Source: Nonomuraea pusilla
GTDB taxonomy: Bacteria > Actinomycetota > Actinomycetes > Streptosporangiales > Streptosporangiaceae
Direction: 5' to 3'
Length of the DNA: 64,000 nt
Assembly (NCBI RefSeq): GCF_900109355.1
Contig: NZ_FOBF01000006.1
Span: 1-64,000, forward strand
Position numbers and translations under genes: made by a program
Notes under the pieces: model-generated
What the model saw: the letters and a program-made list of their open reading frames with translations, nothing else
Databases searched by the model: none
Told to the model about the DNA's origin: nothing
Shown: piece by piece, positions 42,360 to 52,506 of the stretch
Position numbering within the stretch: position 1 is the first letter of the stretch
Layout: every line of letters begins with the position of its first letter

Positions 42360-43349
42360 TCAGGCGCGCGCGGTGAAGGCGGCGTGCAGGCTCCTCGCGG
42401 CGGAGGCGGTGAGGTGGGGGCGGGCGGCGAGCCAGGCGGCGGCGCCCGCGGCGTCGCCCGCGACGGCCGTGTCCCTGCCGGCCAGCCGCTCCAGGACGGC
42501 CGTCCGCACGGGGCCCTCGCTGGTGAGCACGCTGCCCGCGAGCACGACGGGGCCCGTCAGGTGGATCCGGGCCAGGGTGGCGGTCAGGTGCGCGGCGGCC
42601 TGCTCGACGATGGCGGCGGCCGTCGGGTCGCCCGCCGTCGCGGCACCGCTGACGAGCACCGACAGCGCGGCCAGCCGCATGTGGTCGGCCTGCGCGAGCC
42701 GGACGATCCGGTCGGCCGCCGCCCGCGGCGTCGGGGGCCGCTCCTGCCCGAGGAAGTGCTCCACGACCAGTTCGCCGAGCGCTCCGAGCCCGTAGGCGCC
42801 GCCGGTGCCGGGGGCGGCGCGGTCGAGTGCCTCGATCACGGCCTGGGCGGCGGCGCGGCCGATCCAGAAGCCGGAGCCCGCGTCGCCGAGCAGCCAGCCC
42901 AGCCCGTCGGCGATGGCGTCGACGTGCTCGTGCTCGACGATGCGGGCGGCGACCGCGCCGGTGCCGGACAGCAGCAGCGAGCCTGACGGCTCCGGCGAGC
43001 CCGCCGCGTACGCGATGGGCACGTCCCTGATGACGCGCGGCCCGTCCGGGATGCCGCGTTCGGCCCAGACCTTCGCGAGTTCCGGCACGAGCGCGTCCGA
43101 CTGCCCGGCGACGCCGGCGAGCGAGGCGGCGACGGCGGCGCCGTCGTGCCCGCCGAGCGCCTGGCCCGCCTGGTCGAGCGCCCGGTCGAGGGCGGTGGCG
43201 ATGGCCGCGACGGCCTTGGCCGGCCCGTGCGCGCTGGGGTTGCCCGCCCCGGCGCGGGCGTAGCCGACCCGGGTGCCGTCGAGCGTGTGGACGGCGACCC
43301 TCGTGGAGGTGGCTCCGGCGTCGACGCCGATCACCAACGTTTTAGACAC
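42360..43349 (-). CDS. N-acetylglucosamine kinase-like BadF/BcrA-family sugar kinase
   Basis: A 329-residue actin-fold kinase. Phosphate-1 motif VIGVDAGATSTRVAV at the start, phosphate-2 region SGSLLLSGTGAVAARI, then GWLLGDAGSGFWIGR and the adenosine motif GPVVLAGSVLTSEGPV. These match eukaryotic-type GlcNAc kinases and their bacterial relatives, which make GlcNAc-6-phosphate. The GTG at 43349 begins the conserved strand. It is divergent from the RpiR regulator and next to the Ngc importer, which supports an amino-sugar substrate; MurNAc or glucosamine are alternatives. Confidence 0.88.
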   Translation of the reverse strand: MSKTLVIGVDAGATSTRVAVHTLDGTRVGYARAGAGNPSAHGPAKAVAAIATALDRALDQAGQALGGHDGAAVAASLAGVAGQSDALVPELAKVWAERGIPDGPRVIRDVPIAYAAGSPEPSGSLLLSGTGAVAARIVEHEHVDAIADGLGWLLGDAGSGFWIGRAAAQAVIEALDRAAPGTGGAYGLGALGELVVEHFLGQERPPTPRAAADRIVRLAQADHMRLAALSVLVSGAATAGDPTAAAIVEQAAAHLTATLARIHLTGPVVLAGSVLTSEGPVRTAVLERLAGRDTAVAGDAAGAAAWLAARPHLTASAARSLHAAFTARA

Positions 43350-43365
43350 GCTCAGATTTTGGGTC

Positions 43366-43396
43366 TTGACGCGACCGAGAAGCAAGAATAATTTTC
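43366..43396 (+). promoter_or_regulatory. promoter of RpiR/ngc cluster with candidate operator
   Basis: TTGACG (43366-43371), 17-bp spacer, TAATTT (43389-43394). The -10 sits inside GAATAATTTTC (43386-43396), an imperfect palindrome, and a second palindrome GAATATTC lies at 43421-43428 beside the ribosome site. Both are candidate RpiR sites. Confidence 0.7.
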
Positions 43397-43428
43397 GCGG
43401 GAACGCCGGGTATTCGGAAGGAATATTC

Positions 43429-44298
43429 GTGACTTCAGGTGCTCTCGGGCGCGTAGAGACGGAACTACCCGGTCTGCCGGAGGCGTTGCGCAGGGTCGGC
43501 GAGGTGATCCTCGGCGATCCCGCCGAGGCCGCCCGCTCCACGATCATCGCCCTCGCCGAGCGCGCGGGGAGCTCACCCGCCACCGTGACCCGGTTCTGCC
43601 GGGCCTTCGGCTTCTCCGGCTACGCCGAGCTGCGGGTCGCGCTGGCCACCGAGACGGGCAGGGCCGCGCAGGCCGGCTGGGGCGCGGGCGTCGGCCACGA
43701 GATCGGCCCCGACGACCCGCTCGACACCGCGATCGAGGTGATGGCCGCCGCCGACGCGCGGCTCATCCAGGACACCGCCGCCCAGCTCGACCTGGACGTC
43801 GTCGCCCGCGTGGCCGACGCCGTCGTCGCGGCGCGGCGCGTGCTCCTCGTCGGCGTCTCCACCAGCGGGAACGTCGCCACGATGCTGGAGGGGCGGCTGC
43901 GCCGCATCGGCATCCCCGGCTGGAGCGCGGGCGACGCGCACGTCGCGCTGTCGGAGGCGGCCCTCGTGGCCGAGGGCGACGTCGCGATCGGCATCAGCCA
44001 CAGGGGCCGCACCCGGGAGGTGATGGAGGCGCTGGCCGAGGCGGGCAGCCACGGCGCGCTCACCGTCGCCGTCACCTCCTTCGCCCGCTCGCCGCTCGCC
44101 GAGCTGGCCGACCTGGTGCTGACCACCGCCAGCAGGGAGACGACGTTCAGGCTCGGCGGCCTGGCGGCCGTCCACTCGCAGCTGTTCGTGCTGGACGCCG
44201 TGTACGTCGCGGTCGCCCAGCGCACCTACGAGCGTACGAACGAGGCGTTCGAGCGCACGATCAGGGCGGTGGAGAGCCACCGGGTGGAGAGAGCCTGA
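43429..44298 (+). CDS. RpiR/MurR-family regulator with SIS domain
   Basis: A 289-residue regulator. The first ~80 residues are the RpiR helix-turn-helix (STIIALAERAGSSPATVTRFCRAFGFSGYAELRVAL). Residues about 125-265 are a SIS phosphosugar domain (RRVLLVGVSTSGNVA; GISHRGRTREVMEAL). By family it responds to a sugar phosphate, here plausibly the product of the divergent kinase, and controls the importer genes downstream. GGAAGGAA five bases before GTG 43429 defines the start. The ngcE gene follows after 84 bp. Confidence 0.92.
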   Translation: MTSGALGRVETELPGLPEALRRVGEVILGDPAEAARSTIIALAERAGSSPATVTRFCRAFGFSGYAELRVALATETGRAAQAGWGAGVGHEIGPDDPLDTAIEVMAAADARLIQDTAAQLDLDVVARVADAVVAARRVLLVGVSTSGNVATMLEGRLRRIGIPGWSAGDAHVALSEAALVAEGDVAIGISHRGRTREVMEALAEAGSHGALTVAVTSFARSPLAELADLVLTTASRETTFRLGGLAAVHSQLFVLDAVYVAVAQRTYERTNEAFERTIRAVESHRVERA

Positions 44299-44382
44299 GC
44301 GACGTGACCGACCAGGGCACACAGGGCGCGCCGGACGAGGAGACCTAGCTGTACTGACGACTAGCCAAGGGAGTCCCATTCC

Positions 44383-45795
44383 ATGCCGAACACCCCCCGC
44401 ATCACCCGGCGCGAACTCCTCAGGGGCGCCGCGCTGGTCCCCGTCGCGGGCGCGCTGGCCGCCTGCGCCACCCCCGCCGCGAAGCCTTCGGCGTCCGCCT
44501 CGGCCGCACCGGCCGCGACGAGCGCGGCCAACCCGTTCGGGGTCGCCGAGACCAGGCCGCTGGAGATCTGGATCTTCGACGGCGGCTTCGGCACCGAGTA
44601 CGCCACCAAGATCCACGAACCGCTGTTCAAGCAGAAGTACCCCAAGGCCGAGATCAAGCACAACGCGACCAAGGAGATCACCAAGGTCCTGCAGCCGAGG
44701 TTCGCCGGGGGCAACCCGCCCGACGTGATCGACAACTCGGGCGCCAACGCCATGGACTTCGGCGCGCTCGCCCAGGACGGCCAGCTCCAGGACCTCACGC
44801 CGCTGCTCGACGCGCCCTCCTGGGACGACCCCGCCGTCAAGGTCAGGGACACGATCGACCAGTCCGTCATCGACATCGGCACCTACGACGGCGCGTTCAG
44901 CGTGCTCGGCTACGTCAACTACATCTACGGCGTCTGGTACTCGCAGAAGGCGTTCCGCGACAACGGCTGGGAGGTGCCGAAGACGTGGGACGCCTTCCTC
45001 AAGCTGTGCGACGCCATCAAGAAGTCCGGCACGATGGCGCCCTTCACGTACGCCGGCAAGTTCCCCCAGTACCTGTACGAGCCGCTGCTCACCACGGCCG
45101 CCAAGATCGGCGGCGGCGAGGTGCTCGTCCACATCGACAACCTGGAGGACGGCGCCTGGACCAGCGAGCCGATGAGGACGGCGGCCGCGGCGTGGGCCGA
45201 GGTCGGCGCGAAGTACCTCATGGAGGGCACCGCGGGGCTCGACCACGTGCAGACGCAGACCGCGCAGAACAAGTACAAGGTCGCGATGCTGCCGTCGGGC
45301 TCGTGGCTGGAGAACGAGCAGAAGACGACCACCCCGGCCGACTTCGAGTACGGCATGTTCCCCATTCCCGACATGGGGTCGTCCGACAAGCTGCCGTACG
45401 GCACCCTGCACACCCAGCCCGGCGAGAACTTCATCGTCCCGTCCAAGGGCGGCAACCCGCAGGGCGGCATGGAGTACCTGCGGGCGATGCTGTCGAAGAA
45501 GGCGGCGGGCGACTTCAGCGAGCTGGTGCGCACGGTCTCGGTCGTCAAGGGCGCGGGCGAGGGCCGCGCGCTGTCGCCGGGCGCGGCGAGCGCGAGCAAG
45601 GCGTTCGCCGACGCCGGGTCCAACACGGTCTACTACCGCTGGCAGAGCTGGTACGCGCAGCTCAAGGACGAGGCCGTGGCCGCCACCGGCGAGCTCATGA
45701 CCGGCGGCCTGACGCCCGAGAAGTACCTGGAGCGCCTGCAGAAGAAGGCCGACGAGATCAAGAACGACTCCTCGATCAAGAAGTTCAAGCGTTGA
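44383..45795 (+). CDS. ngcE: N-acetylglucosamine/chitobiose ABC transporter substrate-binding lipoprotein
   Basis: A 470-residue extracellular solute-binding lipoprotein. The signal sequence has a twin-arginine start (ITRRELLRGAAL) and a lipobox ending ALAAC, so it is probably a Tat-exported lipoprotein. The mature part carries LEIWIFDGGFGTEYATKI, LQPRFAGGNPPDVIDNSG, YVNYIYGVWYSQKAF and MLPSGSWLENEQK, the pattern of NgcE from Streptomyces, which binds GlcNAc and diacetylchitobiose. The assignment rests on remembered family features. ATG 44383 has AAGGGAG upstream. The ngcF start overlaps its stop. Confidence 0.88.
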   Translation: MPNTPRITRRELLRGAALVPVAGALAACATPAAKPSASASAAPAATSAANPFGVAETRPLEIWIFDGGFGTEYATKIHEPLFKQKYPKAEIKHNATKEITKVLQPRFAGGNPPDVIDNSGANAMDFGALAQDGQLQDLTPLLDAPSWDDPAVKVRDTIDQSVIDIGTYDGAFSVLGYVNYIYGVWYSQKAFRDNGWEVPKTWDAFLKLCDAIKKSGTMAPFTYAGKFPQYLYEPLLTTAAKIGGGEVLVHIDNLEDGAWTSEPMRTAAAAWAEVGAKYLMEGTAGLDHVQTQTAQNKYKVAMLPSGSWLENEQKTTTPADFEYGMFPIPDMGSSDKLPYGTLHTQPGENFIVPSKGGNPQGGMEYLRAMLSKKAAGDFSELVRTVSVVKGAGEGRALSPGAASASKAFADAGSNTVYYRWQSWYAQLKDEAVAATGELMTGGLTPEKYLERLQKKADEIKNDSSIKKFKR

Positions 45796-46715
45796 CGGCC
45801 TTCCACAGGTACCGGCGCGGGCTGTTCATCACCGCGTTCCTGGCCGCGCCGGTGACCCTCTACCTGGTCTACGTCATCTCGCCTTACCTGCAGGCGTTCT
45901 ACATCGCGATGACGGACTGGCGCGGCGTCACCGCGACGCCGTCGTTCGTCGGGCTCGACAACTTCGGCAGGCTGCTCGGCGACGGCGTCTTCTGGAAGGC
46001 GGTCACCCACAACGCGGCGCTGCTCGTGCTGCTGCCGCTCGTCACCATCGTCATCGCCCTGTTCTTCGCCTTCCTCCTCAACGTGGGCGGCGGGCAGGGC
46101 GGCCAGGGCGTCACGGGCGTGCGCGGGTCGAAGGTCTACCGCGTGGTGTTCTTCTTCCCGCAGGTGCTCGCGGTCGCCGTCGTCGCGGTGCTGTTCCAGC
46201 AGGTGTTCAGGCCCGACGGCAGCGGCATGCTGAACGGCCCGCTCATGGCGCTCGGCCTCGGGCCCGTCGGCTTCCTGTCGGACCCCGGCGTGGCGTTCTG
46301 GTCGGTGCTCGGCGTCATGGTGTGGCAGGCGGTCGGCTTCTACGTGGTGCTGTTCTCGGCGGGCCTGGCCTCCATCCCGCGTGAGATGTTCGAGGCGGCC
46401 CAGATCGACGGCGCGGGACGGGTCAGCCTGTTCTTCCGCGTCACGCTGCCGCTGCTGTGGGACACCGTCCAGGTGGCCTGGGTGTACCTCGGCATCCTCG
46501 CGCTCGACGTGTTCGCGATCGTGTGGGTGATGACGGACCAGCACGGCGGCCCCGACTGGTCCACCACGGTCATGGCGGCCGAGATCTACCGCAACGCGTT
46601 CCAGTACTTCCGCTTCGGCTACGCCTCGGCGCTGGGCGTCGTCATGTTCTTCTTCACCGTCGGCTTCGCGATCCTCTCGCTGCGTTTCTCGCGGCGCGAA
46701 CGAATCGAGTACTGA
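45792..46715 (+). CDS. ngcF: sugar ABC transporter permease (NgcF type)
   Basis: A 307-residue inner-membrane permease with six predicted helices, beginning RRGLFITAFLAAPVTLYLVYVI. The EAA loop that contacts the ATPase is REMFEAAQIDGAGRVSLFFRVTLPLL. The TTG at 45792 overlaps the ngcE stop (TTGA) and starts the conserved N-terminus; no other start fits as well. Forms the channel with the next protein. Confidence 0.9.
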   Translation: MTAFHRYRRGLFITAFLAAPVTLYLVYVISPYLQAFYIAMTDWRGVTATPSFVGLDNFGRLLGDGVFWKAVTHNAALLVLLPLVTIVIALFFAFLLNVGGGQGGQGVTGVRGSKVYRVVFFFPQVLAVAVVAVLFQQVFRPDGSGMLNGPLMALGLGPVGFLSDPGVAFWSVLGVMVWQAVGFYVVLFSAGLASIPREMFEAAQIDGAGRVSLFFRVTLPLLWDTVQVAWVYLGILALDVFAIVWVMTDQHGGPDWSTTVMAAEIYRNAFQYFRFGYASALGVVMFFFTVGFAILSLRFSRRERIEY

Positions 46716-47632
46716 TGACAACGACGACCACCTGGACGGCGGCGAACTCGCGCAGGCTCGCCCGGCGGGAGCGCAGGCGGCGGCTCGGCCCGCTCGGCGT
46801 GCTCACCCACGTCGCGCTGCTGGTGTGGACGGTGCTCGTGGTGGTGCCGATCCTGTGGACGTTCCTGGCGTCGGTCAAGAGCGAGGACGAGATCTTCGGC
46901 GACGCCTGGTCGCTGCCCGCCACCCCGCACTGGGACAACTTCGCCCGCGCCTGGGAGCAGGCGCACATCGGGCAGTACATGCTGAACAGCGCCATCGTTG
47001 TCGCGTTCGGCACGTTCGGCACGATGCTCGTCGGCTCGATGGCGGCGTACGTCCTCGCCAGGTATCCGTTCCGCGGCAACCGGGCGATCTACCTGCTGTT
47101 CGTGTCGGGACTGGCGTTCCCCGTGTACCTGGCGCTGACGCCGCTGTTCTTCGTGGTGCAGAACATGGGAAACGTCCCGCTGGTCGGCCCGTTCATCGGG
47201 CTGAACACGCACGCCGGGCTGGTGCTGGTCTACATCGCGTACTCGCTGCCGTTCACGGTGTTCTTCCTGTCGGCCTTCTTCCGCACGCTGCCCACGGCGG
47301 TGGGGGAGGCCGCCATGGTGGACGGCGCCTCGCACACCAGGGTGTTCTTCCAGATCATGCTGCCGATGGCCAGGCCGGGGATCGTCAGCATCACCATCTT
47401 CAACGTGCTCGGCCAGTGGAACCAGTACCAGCTCCCGCTGGTGCTGCTGCAGGAGCGCGACAAATGGGTGCTCACGCAGGGCATCGCCGACATCTCCACC
47501 GCCGCCGGGTACGACCAGGACTGGTCGGCGCTGTTCGCCGCGCTGACCCTGGCCATCCTGCCGATGCTGGTCGTGTACACGGTCTTCCAGCGGCAGATCC
47601 AGTCGGGCCTGACGTCGGGAGCGCTCAAATAG
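46715..47632 (+). CDS. ngcG: sugar ABC transporter permease (NgcG type)
   Basis: A 305-residue permease of the MalG type. Helices include VALLVWTVLVVVPILWTFLA and LLFVSGLAFPVYLALTPLFF; the EAA loop is GEAAMVDGASHTRVFFQIMLPMARPG. The ATG overlaps the ngcF stop by one base (TGATG). No ATP-binding gene follows, which is normal for such importers in actinomycetes where one shared MsiK-type ATPase serves several systems. Confidence 0.92.
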   Translation: MTTTTTWTAANSRRLARRERRRRLGPLGVLTHVALLVWTVLVVVPILWTFLASVKSEDEIFGDAWSLPATPHWDNFARAWEQAHIGQYMLNSAIVVAFGTFGTMLVGSMAAYVLARYPFRGNRAIYLLFVSGLAFPVYLALTPLFFVVQNMGNVPLVGPFIGLNTHAGLVLVYIAYSLPFTVFFLSAFFRTLPTAVGEAAMVDGASHTRVFFQIMLPMARPGIVSITIFNVLGQWNQYQLPLVLLQERDKWVLTQGIADISTAAGYDQDWSALFAALTLAILPMLVVYTVFQRQIQSGLTSGALK

Positions 47633-47704
47633 CCCAAACCGTAAAAAGGTTGAAATAGCAAGAAATGGCTCGCATGCCGGGGGTGTCGGGCTTAGGCTGC
47701 GCGT

Positions 47705-48550
47705 GTGACAGGCGACATCCGCGCGTTGCTGGCCCGTCACCTCCCCGGGTACCGGGTGGAAACCGTCACCCTGTCCGGCGAGGGGCTCGACAACGCGGCG
47801 TACGAGGTCAACGGCGACATCATGGTGCGGCTGCGCAAGGCGGCCGACCCCCAGACGGTCCAGCGGGAGACGGCGCTGCTCGCAGCCGTCCGCGAACTGT
47901 CCACCCTGCCGGTTCCCGAGGTGCTGTTCGCCGACGCGGAGTCGGGGGTGCTCGTCTACCGCAAGCTCCCCGGCGTCCCGCTGCACGGCAACCCCGTCCC
48001 CGACCCGTCCAGGCTGGCCGAGCCGCTGGGCCGCTTCCTCAGCGTCCTGCACGCCGCCCCCGTGGACGAGATGCGCGAGCTCGCGCCGCCCGACCTGTAC
48101 CCGTCGGCGACCCTCCTGCGCGACGCCGAACTCGACTACCGCGACGTCGAGTCGTACGTGCCTGCCGCGCAGCGGCCCCTGGTCGAGCGCTTCCTCGCCG
48201 GGAGCGCGCCCGCCGACCCGCCCGTGCTCACCTTCTGCCACAACGACCTGGGCAGCGAGCACCTCCTCGTCGACCCCGCCACCGGCGAGATCACCGGCGT
48301 GCTCGACTGGAGCGACGCCGCCGTCACCGACCCCGCGCACGACTTCGCCAGGATCTACCGCGACCTCGGCCCGGACGTCTTCGACCTCGTCCTGTCCCAC
48401 TACGACGGCCCCCTCGGCGAGGAGGACCGCACCAGGGTCGCCTTCCACGCCCGCTGCGCCCTCATCGAGGACCTCGCCTACGGCCTGAGCACCGGCCCGC
48501 GCCAGTACGCCGACGCCGCCCTGGCCGCCCTGCCCCGCACCTTCGCCTGA
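47705..48550 (+). CDS. aminoglycoside phosphotransferase (APH)-family kinase
   Basis: A 281-residue APH-fold small-molecule kinase. The catalytic loop is LTFCHNDLGSEHLLVD (aspartate as base; histidine where many APHs have asparagine, as in the macrolide-kinase-like group), and the metal motif is GVLDWSDAAVTDPAHD. Substrate could be an antibiotic, choline or a sugar; nothing decides. TAGGCT six bases before GTG 47705 indicates leaderless translation from its own promoter, so it is not part of the ngc transcript. Confidence 0.9.
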   Translation: MTGDIRALLARHLPGYRVETVTLSGEGLDNAAYEVNGDIMVRLRKAADPQTVQRETALLAAVRELSTLPVPEVLFADAESGVLVYRKLPGVPLHGNPVPDPSRLAEPLGRFLSVLHAAPVDEMRELAPPDLYPSATLLRDAELDYRDVESYVPAAQRPLVERFLAGSAPADPPVLTFCHNDLGSEHLLVDPATGEITGVLDWSDAAVTDPAHDFARIYRDLGPDVFDLVLSHYDGPLGEEDRTRVAFHARCALIEDLAYGLSTGPRQYADAALAALPRTFA

Positions 48551-48659
48551 CCACCGGGAAGGGAGCCGCCGCCCGGCGGCCTGCCCGCCTGCCAAGGGCC
48601 GAGGCCGCCGTCGCGGGGGACCGCCCGCGGCGACGGCCTGCGGCGACGGCCCGCCGGCG

Positions 48660-50861
48660 TCAGCGGCCGGCGTCGGTGAGCTCCGCCCGCAGCCGGCGCG
48701 CCGCCTCGACCACGTTCCCCAGCGACGCCTCCACCTCCTCGTACGCGCGGGTCTTCAGCCCGCAGTCGGGGTTCACCCACACCCGCTCGGCGGGCAGGGC
48801 CCGCAGCGTCGCCCGCAGCAGGTCCTCCACCTCGCCCGCGTCCGGCACCCGGGGCGAGTGGATGTCGTACACGCCGGGACCGAGCCCGCGCCCGAACCCG
48901 CCCACCGCGCCCAGGATGCGGGCGCCCGAGCGGGCGGACTCGATCGTCGTCACGTCCGCGTCGAGACCGTCGATGGCCGCCAGGATCTCACCGGCGTCCG
49001 AGTAGCACAGGTGCGTGTGGATCTGGGTGCGGTCGCCCGCCCCCGACGTCGCCCGCCGGTACGCCGACACCGACCACTCCAGGTACTCCGGCTGCGAGGC
49101 GCGGCGCAGCGGCAGCAGCTCGCGCAGCGCGGGCTCGTCCACCTGGATGATCGACACACCCGCCGCCTCCAGGTCGCGCACCTCCTCGCGCACCGCGTCC
49201 GCCACCTGCAGCACCACGTCACGCAGCGGCAGGTCGTCACGTACGAACGACCACGCCACGATCGTCACAGGACCAGTCAGCATGCCCTTGACCGGCCTGG
49301 ACGTGAGCGACTGGGCGTAGGAGGCCCACCTGACCGTGATCGGCCCGGGACGGGACACGTCGCCGTGCAGGATCGGCGGGCGGGTGCAGCGCGACCCGTA
49401 CGACTGGACCCAGCCGTTCCGCGTGACGGCGAAGCCGTCGAGGTGCTCGGCGAAGTACTGCACCATGTCGTTGCGCTCGGGCTCGCCGTGCACCAGCACG
49501 TCCAGCCCGAGCCGCTCCTGCAGCCGGATCACCCGCTCGATCTCGGCTTCGACCAGGCGCTCGTAGGCGTCGGGTTCGAGGGCGCCCGCCGCGACGGCGG
49601 CGCGCGCCGCCCGCAGCTCGCCCGTCTGCGGGAACGACCCGATCGTGGTCGTCGGCAGCACCGGCAGCCGCAGGTGCTCCGCCTGCGCCGCCGCCCGCAC
49701 CGGGTAGGGGGAGCGCCCCTCGCGCGGCACGGGAGCCGTCAGCGGCGCCGACGGCACGGCGGCCCCCCGCGGCCCTTCCCCTGCAGGCACCGAAGGCAGG
49801 GCCGATGAGAGGGCCACCACCTCGGCCACCTTCTGCTCGGCGAACGCCAGCCTGCCCCGCAGCCCCGGGTCGAGGTCGCGCTCGGCCTCCACGTCGTACG
49901 GCACGTGCAACAGCGAACAGGACGTGCTCACCGTGACCCGGTCCGCGCGCACCCCCGCCAGGGCGGCGAGGGCCCGCCCCGGCGGCGTCCGCCACACGTC
50001 GCGGCCCGAGACCACGCCCGCCACGACGGTCTTGCCGGGCAGCTCGGGCAGCGCGGCGGCGCCGCCGCGCACCAGATCCACCCCGATCGCCTCGACCGGC
50101 GTGGCGGCCAGCACCGGCAGCGCCTCGCCCGGGTCGCCGAAGTACGTCGCCACGAACAGGCCGGGCCGCGCCGCCGCCGAGCCGAGCCGGTCGTAGGCCG
50201 CTCCCGCCGTGGCCAGCTCGCGCGGCGTCCTGTCGGCGACCAGCGCGGGCTCGTCGAGCTGCACCCAGGCGACCCCCTCCGCGGCCAGGGCCGCGAGCAG
50301 CTCCTCGTAGCAGGCGAGGACCTCGTCGAGCCGGTCGAGCGCCGCCCCCGACGGGTCGGCGAGCAGCAGGAACGTCACCGGGCCCAGCACCACGGGCCGC
50401 GTCCCGTACCCCAGCGCCCGCGCCTCGCGCACCTCGGCGAGCGGCTTGGAGGCGTCCAGCTTGAACACCGTCTCGGGGCCGATCTCCGGCACGATGTAGT
50501 GGTAGTTCGTGTCGAACCACTTCGTCATGCGCAGCGGGGCCAGCCCCTCGGTGCCCCTGGCCATCGCGAAGTACGGGTCGCCGGCCGCCAGGTAGCGCTC
50601 GGGCACGGCGCCGAGCAGCACCGCCGTGTCGAGCACCTGGTCGTACAGGGAGAACGTGTTCGACGGCAGGCCCTCGAGACTCAGCTCGGCCAGCCTGCGC
50701 CAGGTGGCCTCGCGCAGCCCGGCGCCCACGCGCTCCAGCTCGGCCCGCGTCGAGCGGCCCTCCCAGTACGACTCCAGCGCCCGCTTCAGCTCCCTGCGCG
50801 GCCCGATCCTCGGATAGCCGAGGACGGTGGACGCGGGGAAGGGCGGCGGGGTAGGCGACAT
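48660..50861 (-). CDS. metE: cobalamin-independent methionine synthase
   Basis: Methylates homocysteine from 5-methyltetrahydropteroyltri-glutamate in the last step of methionine synthesis. The 733-residue protein has both halves of the family: N-terminal [19 protein letters not shown] with [14 protein letters not shown], and the catalytic C-terminal half with [52 protein letters not shown], the zinc histidine and cysteine in IHTHLCYSD and the last zinc cysteine in [11 protein letters not shown]. The linker between halves is poorly conserved. The 114-bp gap to the divergent LysR gene is too short for a cobalamin riboswitch. Confidence 0.96.
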   Translation of the reverse strand: MSPTPPPFPASTVLGYPRIGPRRELKRALESYWEGRSTRAELERVGAGLREATWRRLAELSLEGLPSNTFSLYDQVLDTAVLLGAVPERYLAAGDPYFAMARGTEGLAPLRMTKWFDTNYHYIVPEIGPETVFKLDASKPLAEVREARALGYGTRPVVLGPVTFLLLADPSGAALDRLDEVLACYEELLAALAAEGVAWVQLDEPALVADRTPRELATAGAAYDRLGSAAARPGLFVATYFGDPGEALPVLAATPVEAIGVDLVRGGAAALPELPGKTVVAGVVSGRDVWRTPPGRALAALAGVRADRVTVSTSCSLLHVPYDVEAERDLDPGLRGRLAFAEQKVAEVVALSSALPSVPAGEGPRGAAVPSAPLTAPVPREGRSPYPVRAAAQAEHLRLPVLPTTTIGSFPQTGELRAARAAVAAGALEPDAYERLVEAEIERVIRLQERLGLDVLVHGEPERNDMVQYFAEHLDGFAVTRNGWVQSYGSRCTRPPILHGDVSRPGPITVRWASYAQSLTSRPVKGMLTGPVTIVAWSFVRDDLPLRDVVLQVADAVREEVRDLEAAGVSIIQVDEPALRELLPLRRASQPEYLEWSVSAYRRATSGAGDRTQIHTHLCYSDAGEILAAIDGLDADVTTIESARSGARILGAVGGFGRGLGPGVYDIHSPRVPDAGEVEDLLRATLRALPAERVWVNPDCGLKTRAYEEVEASLGNVVEAARRLRAELTDAGR

Positions 50862-50975
50862 CGTGACTCCTCACGTCGGGCGGATGTGCTGCCCTGGGAG
50901 ATCGGTGGATCACCGCAGGTCGCTCGCATCGTGCAGCGCGCCGTCCGCGTCGTGCATCATCTATTGGTGCTGCTT

Positions 50976-51815
50976 ATGCTCAGGGAGATCCAGTGCTTCG
51001 CCGCCGTGGCCGCGCGGCTGGGCTTCTCCGCGGCGGCGGCCGACCTGGGCCTGTCGCAGCCCGCGGTCAGCCAGGCCATCACCAGGCTCGAACGCGCTAC
51101 GGGAGTCCGGCTCTTCGAGCGGAACGCCAGGGAGGTGCGGCTCACCGCCGCCGGCAAGGCGCTGCTGCCGCAGGCCGAGCAGGTGCTGGAGGCGGCCCGC
51201 GCCTTCACCGGCGAGGCCGCCAGGCTCGCCCGGCCGACCATTCACCTCGCTTATCCACCGCTGGTCGGCACGCTCGCCGCGCGCATCGCCAGGCGGCTCG
51301 CCGGGCGCACCCCCGCGCTCGGCGTGGAGCTCCGGCCGGCCGGGCGCGCCGCCGCCGCACGCGCGCTGGCCGCGGGCGAGGTCTCCGCTGCGATCATCGC
51401 CACGCCGGCGCCCGCGGCGTTCGTGACGGCGGCCAGGTTCCATGTGACCGTGGACCACCTGGCCGTCCCCCCGGGGCACCGGCTGGATCAGCGTGGCGGC
51501 GTGGCGGCGGCGGACCTCGGCGGCGAGGCGCTGCTCACGCCCGCCGGCCGGCCGTGGCAGGGGCTGCCGGGACGCGCCAGGACGTTCGCCGACGACGACT
51601 TCGCCGCCGCGCTCGACCTGGTCGCCGCGGGCGCGGGCGTGCTGCCTCTCCCGCAGCTCCTCGCCCGCACCATCAGGCGCGAGGACGTCCGCTTCGTCCC
51701 GCTCGACGCCGGGGACCTGCGCATCACGTACGCGCTGGCCTGGTCGAGGGAGCAGGCGACGCCCGAGCTGATGGCGCTGGTGCAGGCCGTGCAGGACGCG
51801 CTCTGGACGAGGTGA
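50976..51815 (+). CDS. LysR-family regulator, likely MetR-like control of metE
   Basis: A 279-residue LysR protein: LREIQCFAAVAARLGFSAAAADLGLSQPAVSQAITRLERATGVRLFER, then a linker helix and an effector domain. It is divergent from metE across 114 bp, the arrangement of metR and metE in many bacteria, so control of metE is a reasonable inference. The ATG at 50976 is taken; a GTG at 50967 is an alternative. Confidence 0.88.
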   Translation: MLREIQCFAAVAARLGFSAAAADLGLSQPAVSQAITRLERATGVRLFERNAREVRLTAAGKALLPQAEQVLEAARAFTGEAARLARPTIHLAYPPLVGTLAARIARRLAGRTPALGVELRPAGRAAAARALAAGEVSAAIIATPAPAAFVTAARFHVTVDHLAVPPGHRLDQRGGVAAADLGGEALLTPAGRPWQGLPGRARTFADDDFAAALDLVAAGAGVLPLPQLLARTIRREDVRFVPLDAGDLRITYALAWSREQATPELMALVQAVQDALWTR

Positions 51816-51825
51816 CGGCCCGGGG

Positions 51826-52506
51826 TCACGCCATGGGGAGGTTCTTCAGCGCCTCGCGCCTGCTCAGGCCGGAGATGCCCTTGGCCCGTACGTACCTGAC
51901 CACCTCGGCCGGGTTGGTCTTCGCGTACTCGCGCAGCGCCCAGCCGATGGCCTTGCGGGCGAAGAAGTCGTTGTCCGACAGGCTCGGTTCGATGCAGGCG
52001 TACAGGAGCGCGGTGTCGGTGCGCTCCTTGAACCGGTTCTGGCACAGGATCGCGGTGCGCCGCTTCCACAGGTCGCGGTCGTGGGCCCACTCCAGCATGA
52101 GCGGCCGCATCGAGTCGGGGTAGGCGGCCAGCAGGTGGCCGACGCGGTGCGTGGCGAGCTCGTCCACGAGGTCCCACCACGCGCCCGTGACGATCATCTC
52201 CTCGTACATCGGGACGGTGTAGAGCGTCTGGAACTCGCGGTAGTAGCGGTGGCCGGTCAGCTCGACCGCGGCGTAACGCTCCTCGCGGTACTCCGCCTCG
52301 CGCCACAGCGTCAGCACGGCCCGCCGCCACTCCGGCGCGCCGGGCAGCCGGTTGTCGGCGAACACCTGCCGCAGCGCCGCCCGCCGCGGCCCGGCCTGCA
52401 CGCCGAGGAAGGGCATCTCCGACTTCATGTACGCCTGCATCGCGGCGGCCTTGCCCGGCTCGGCCGCCTCGCGCAGCGCCTCGCGTACCGCCTTGCCGAG
52501 GCTCAT
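51826..52506 (-). CDS. DNA alkylation repair protein (AlkD-type HEAT-like glycosylase)
   Basis: A 226-residue all-alpha protein of the AlkC/AlkD family: AYMKSEMPFLGVQAGPRR at the start, EWRRAVLTLWREAEYREERYAAVEL, the WWDLVDELATHRVGHLL active-site segment with aspartate, and LWKRRTAILCQNRF. AlkD excises N3- and N7-alkylated purines without base flipping. The ATG overlaps the stop of the TetR gene (ATGA), an operon that puts repair under a KstR2-like regulator. Confidence 0.93.
   Translation of the reverse strand: MSLGKAVREALREAAEPGKAAAMQAYMKSEMPFLGVQAGPRRAALRQVFADNRLPGAPEWRRAVLTLWREAEYREERYAAVELTGHRYYREFQTLYTVPMYEEMIVTGAWWDLVDELATHRVGHLLAAYPDSMRPLMLEWAHDRDLWKRRTAILCQNRFKERTDTALLYACIEPSLSDNDFFARKAIGWALREYAKTNPAEVVRYVRAKGISGLSRREALKNLPMA

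Noticed and set aside
50862..50975. Cobalamin riboswitch controlling metE
   Set aside because: The 114-bp spacer is too short for the ~200-nt element and no B12-box was seen; divergent LysR control is simpler.
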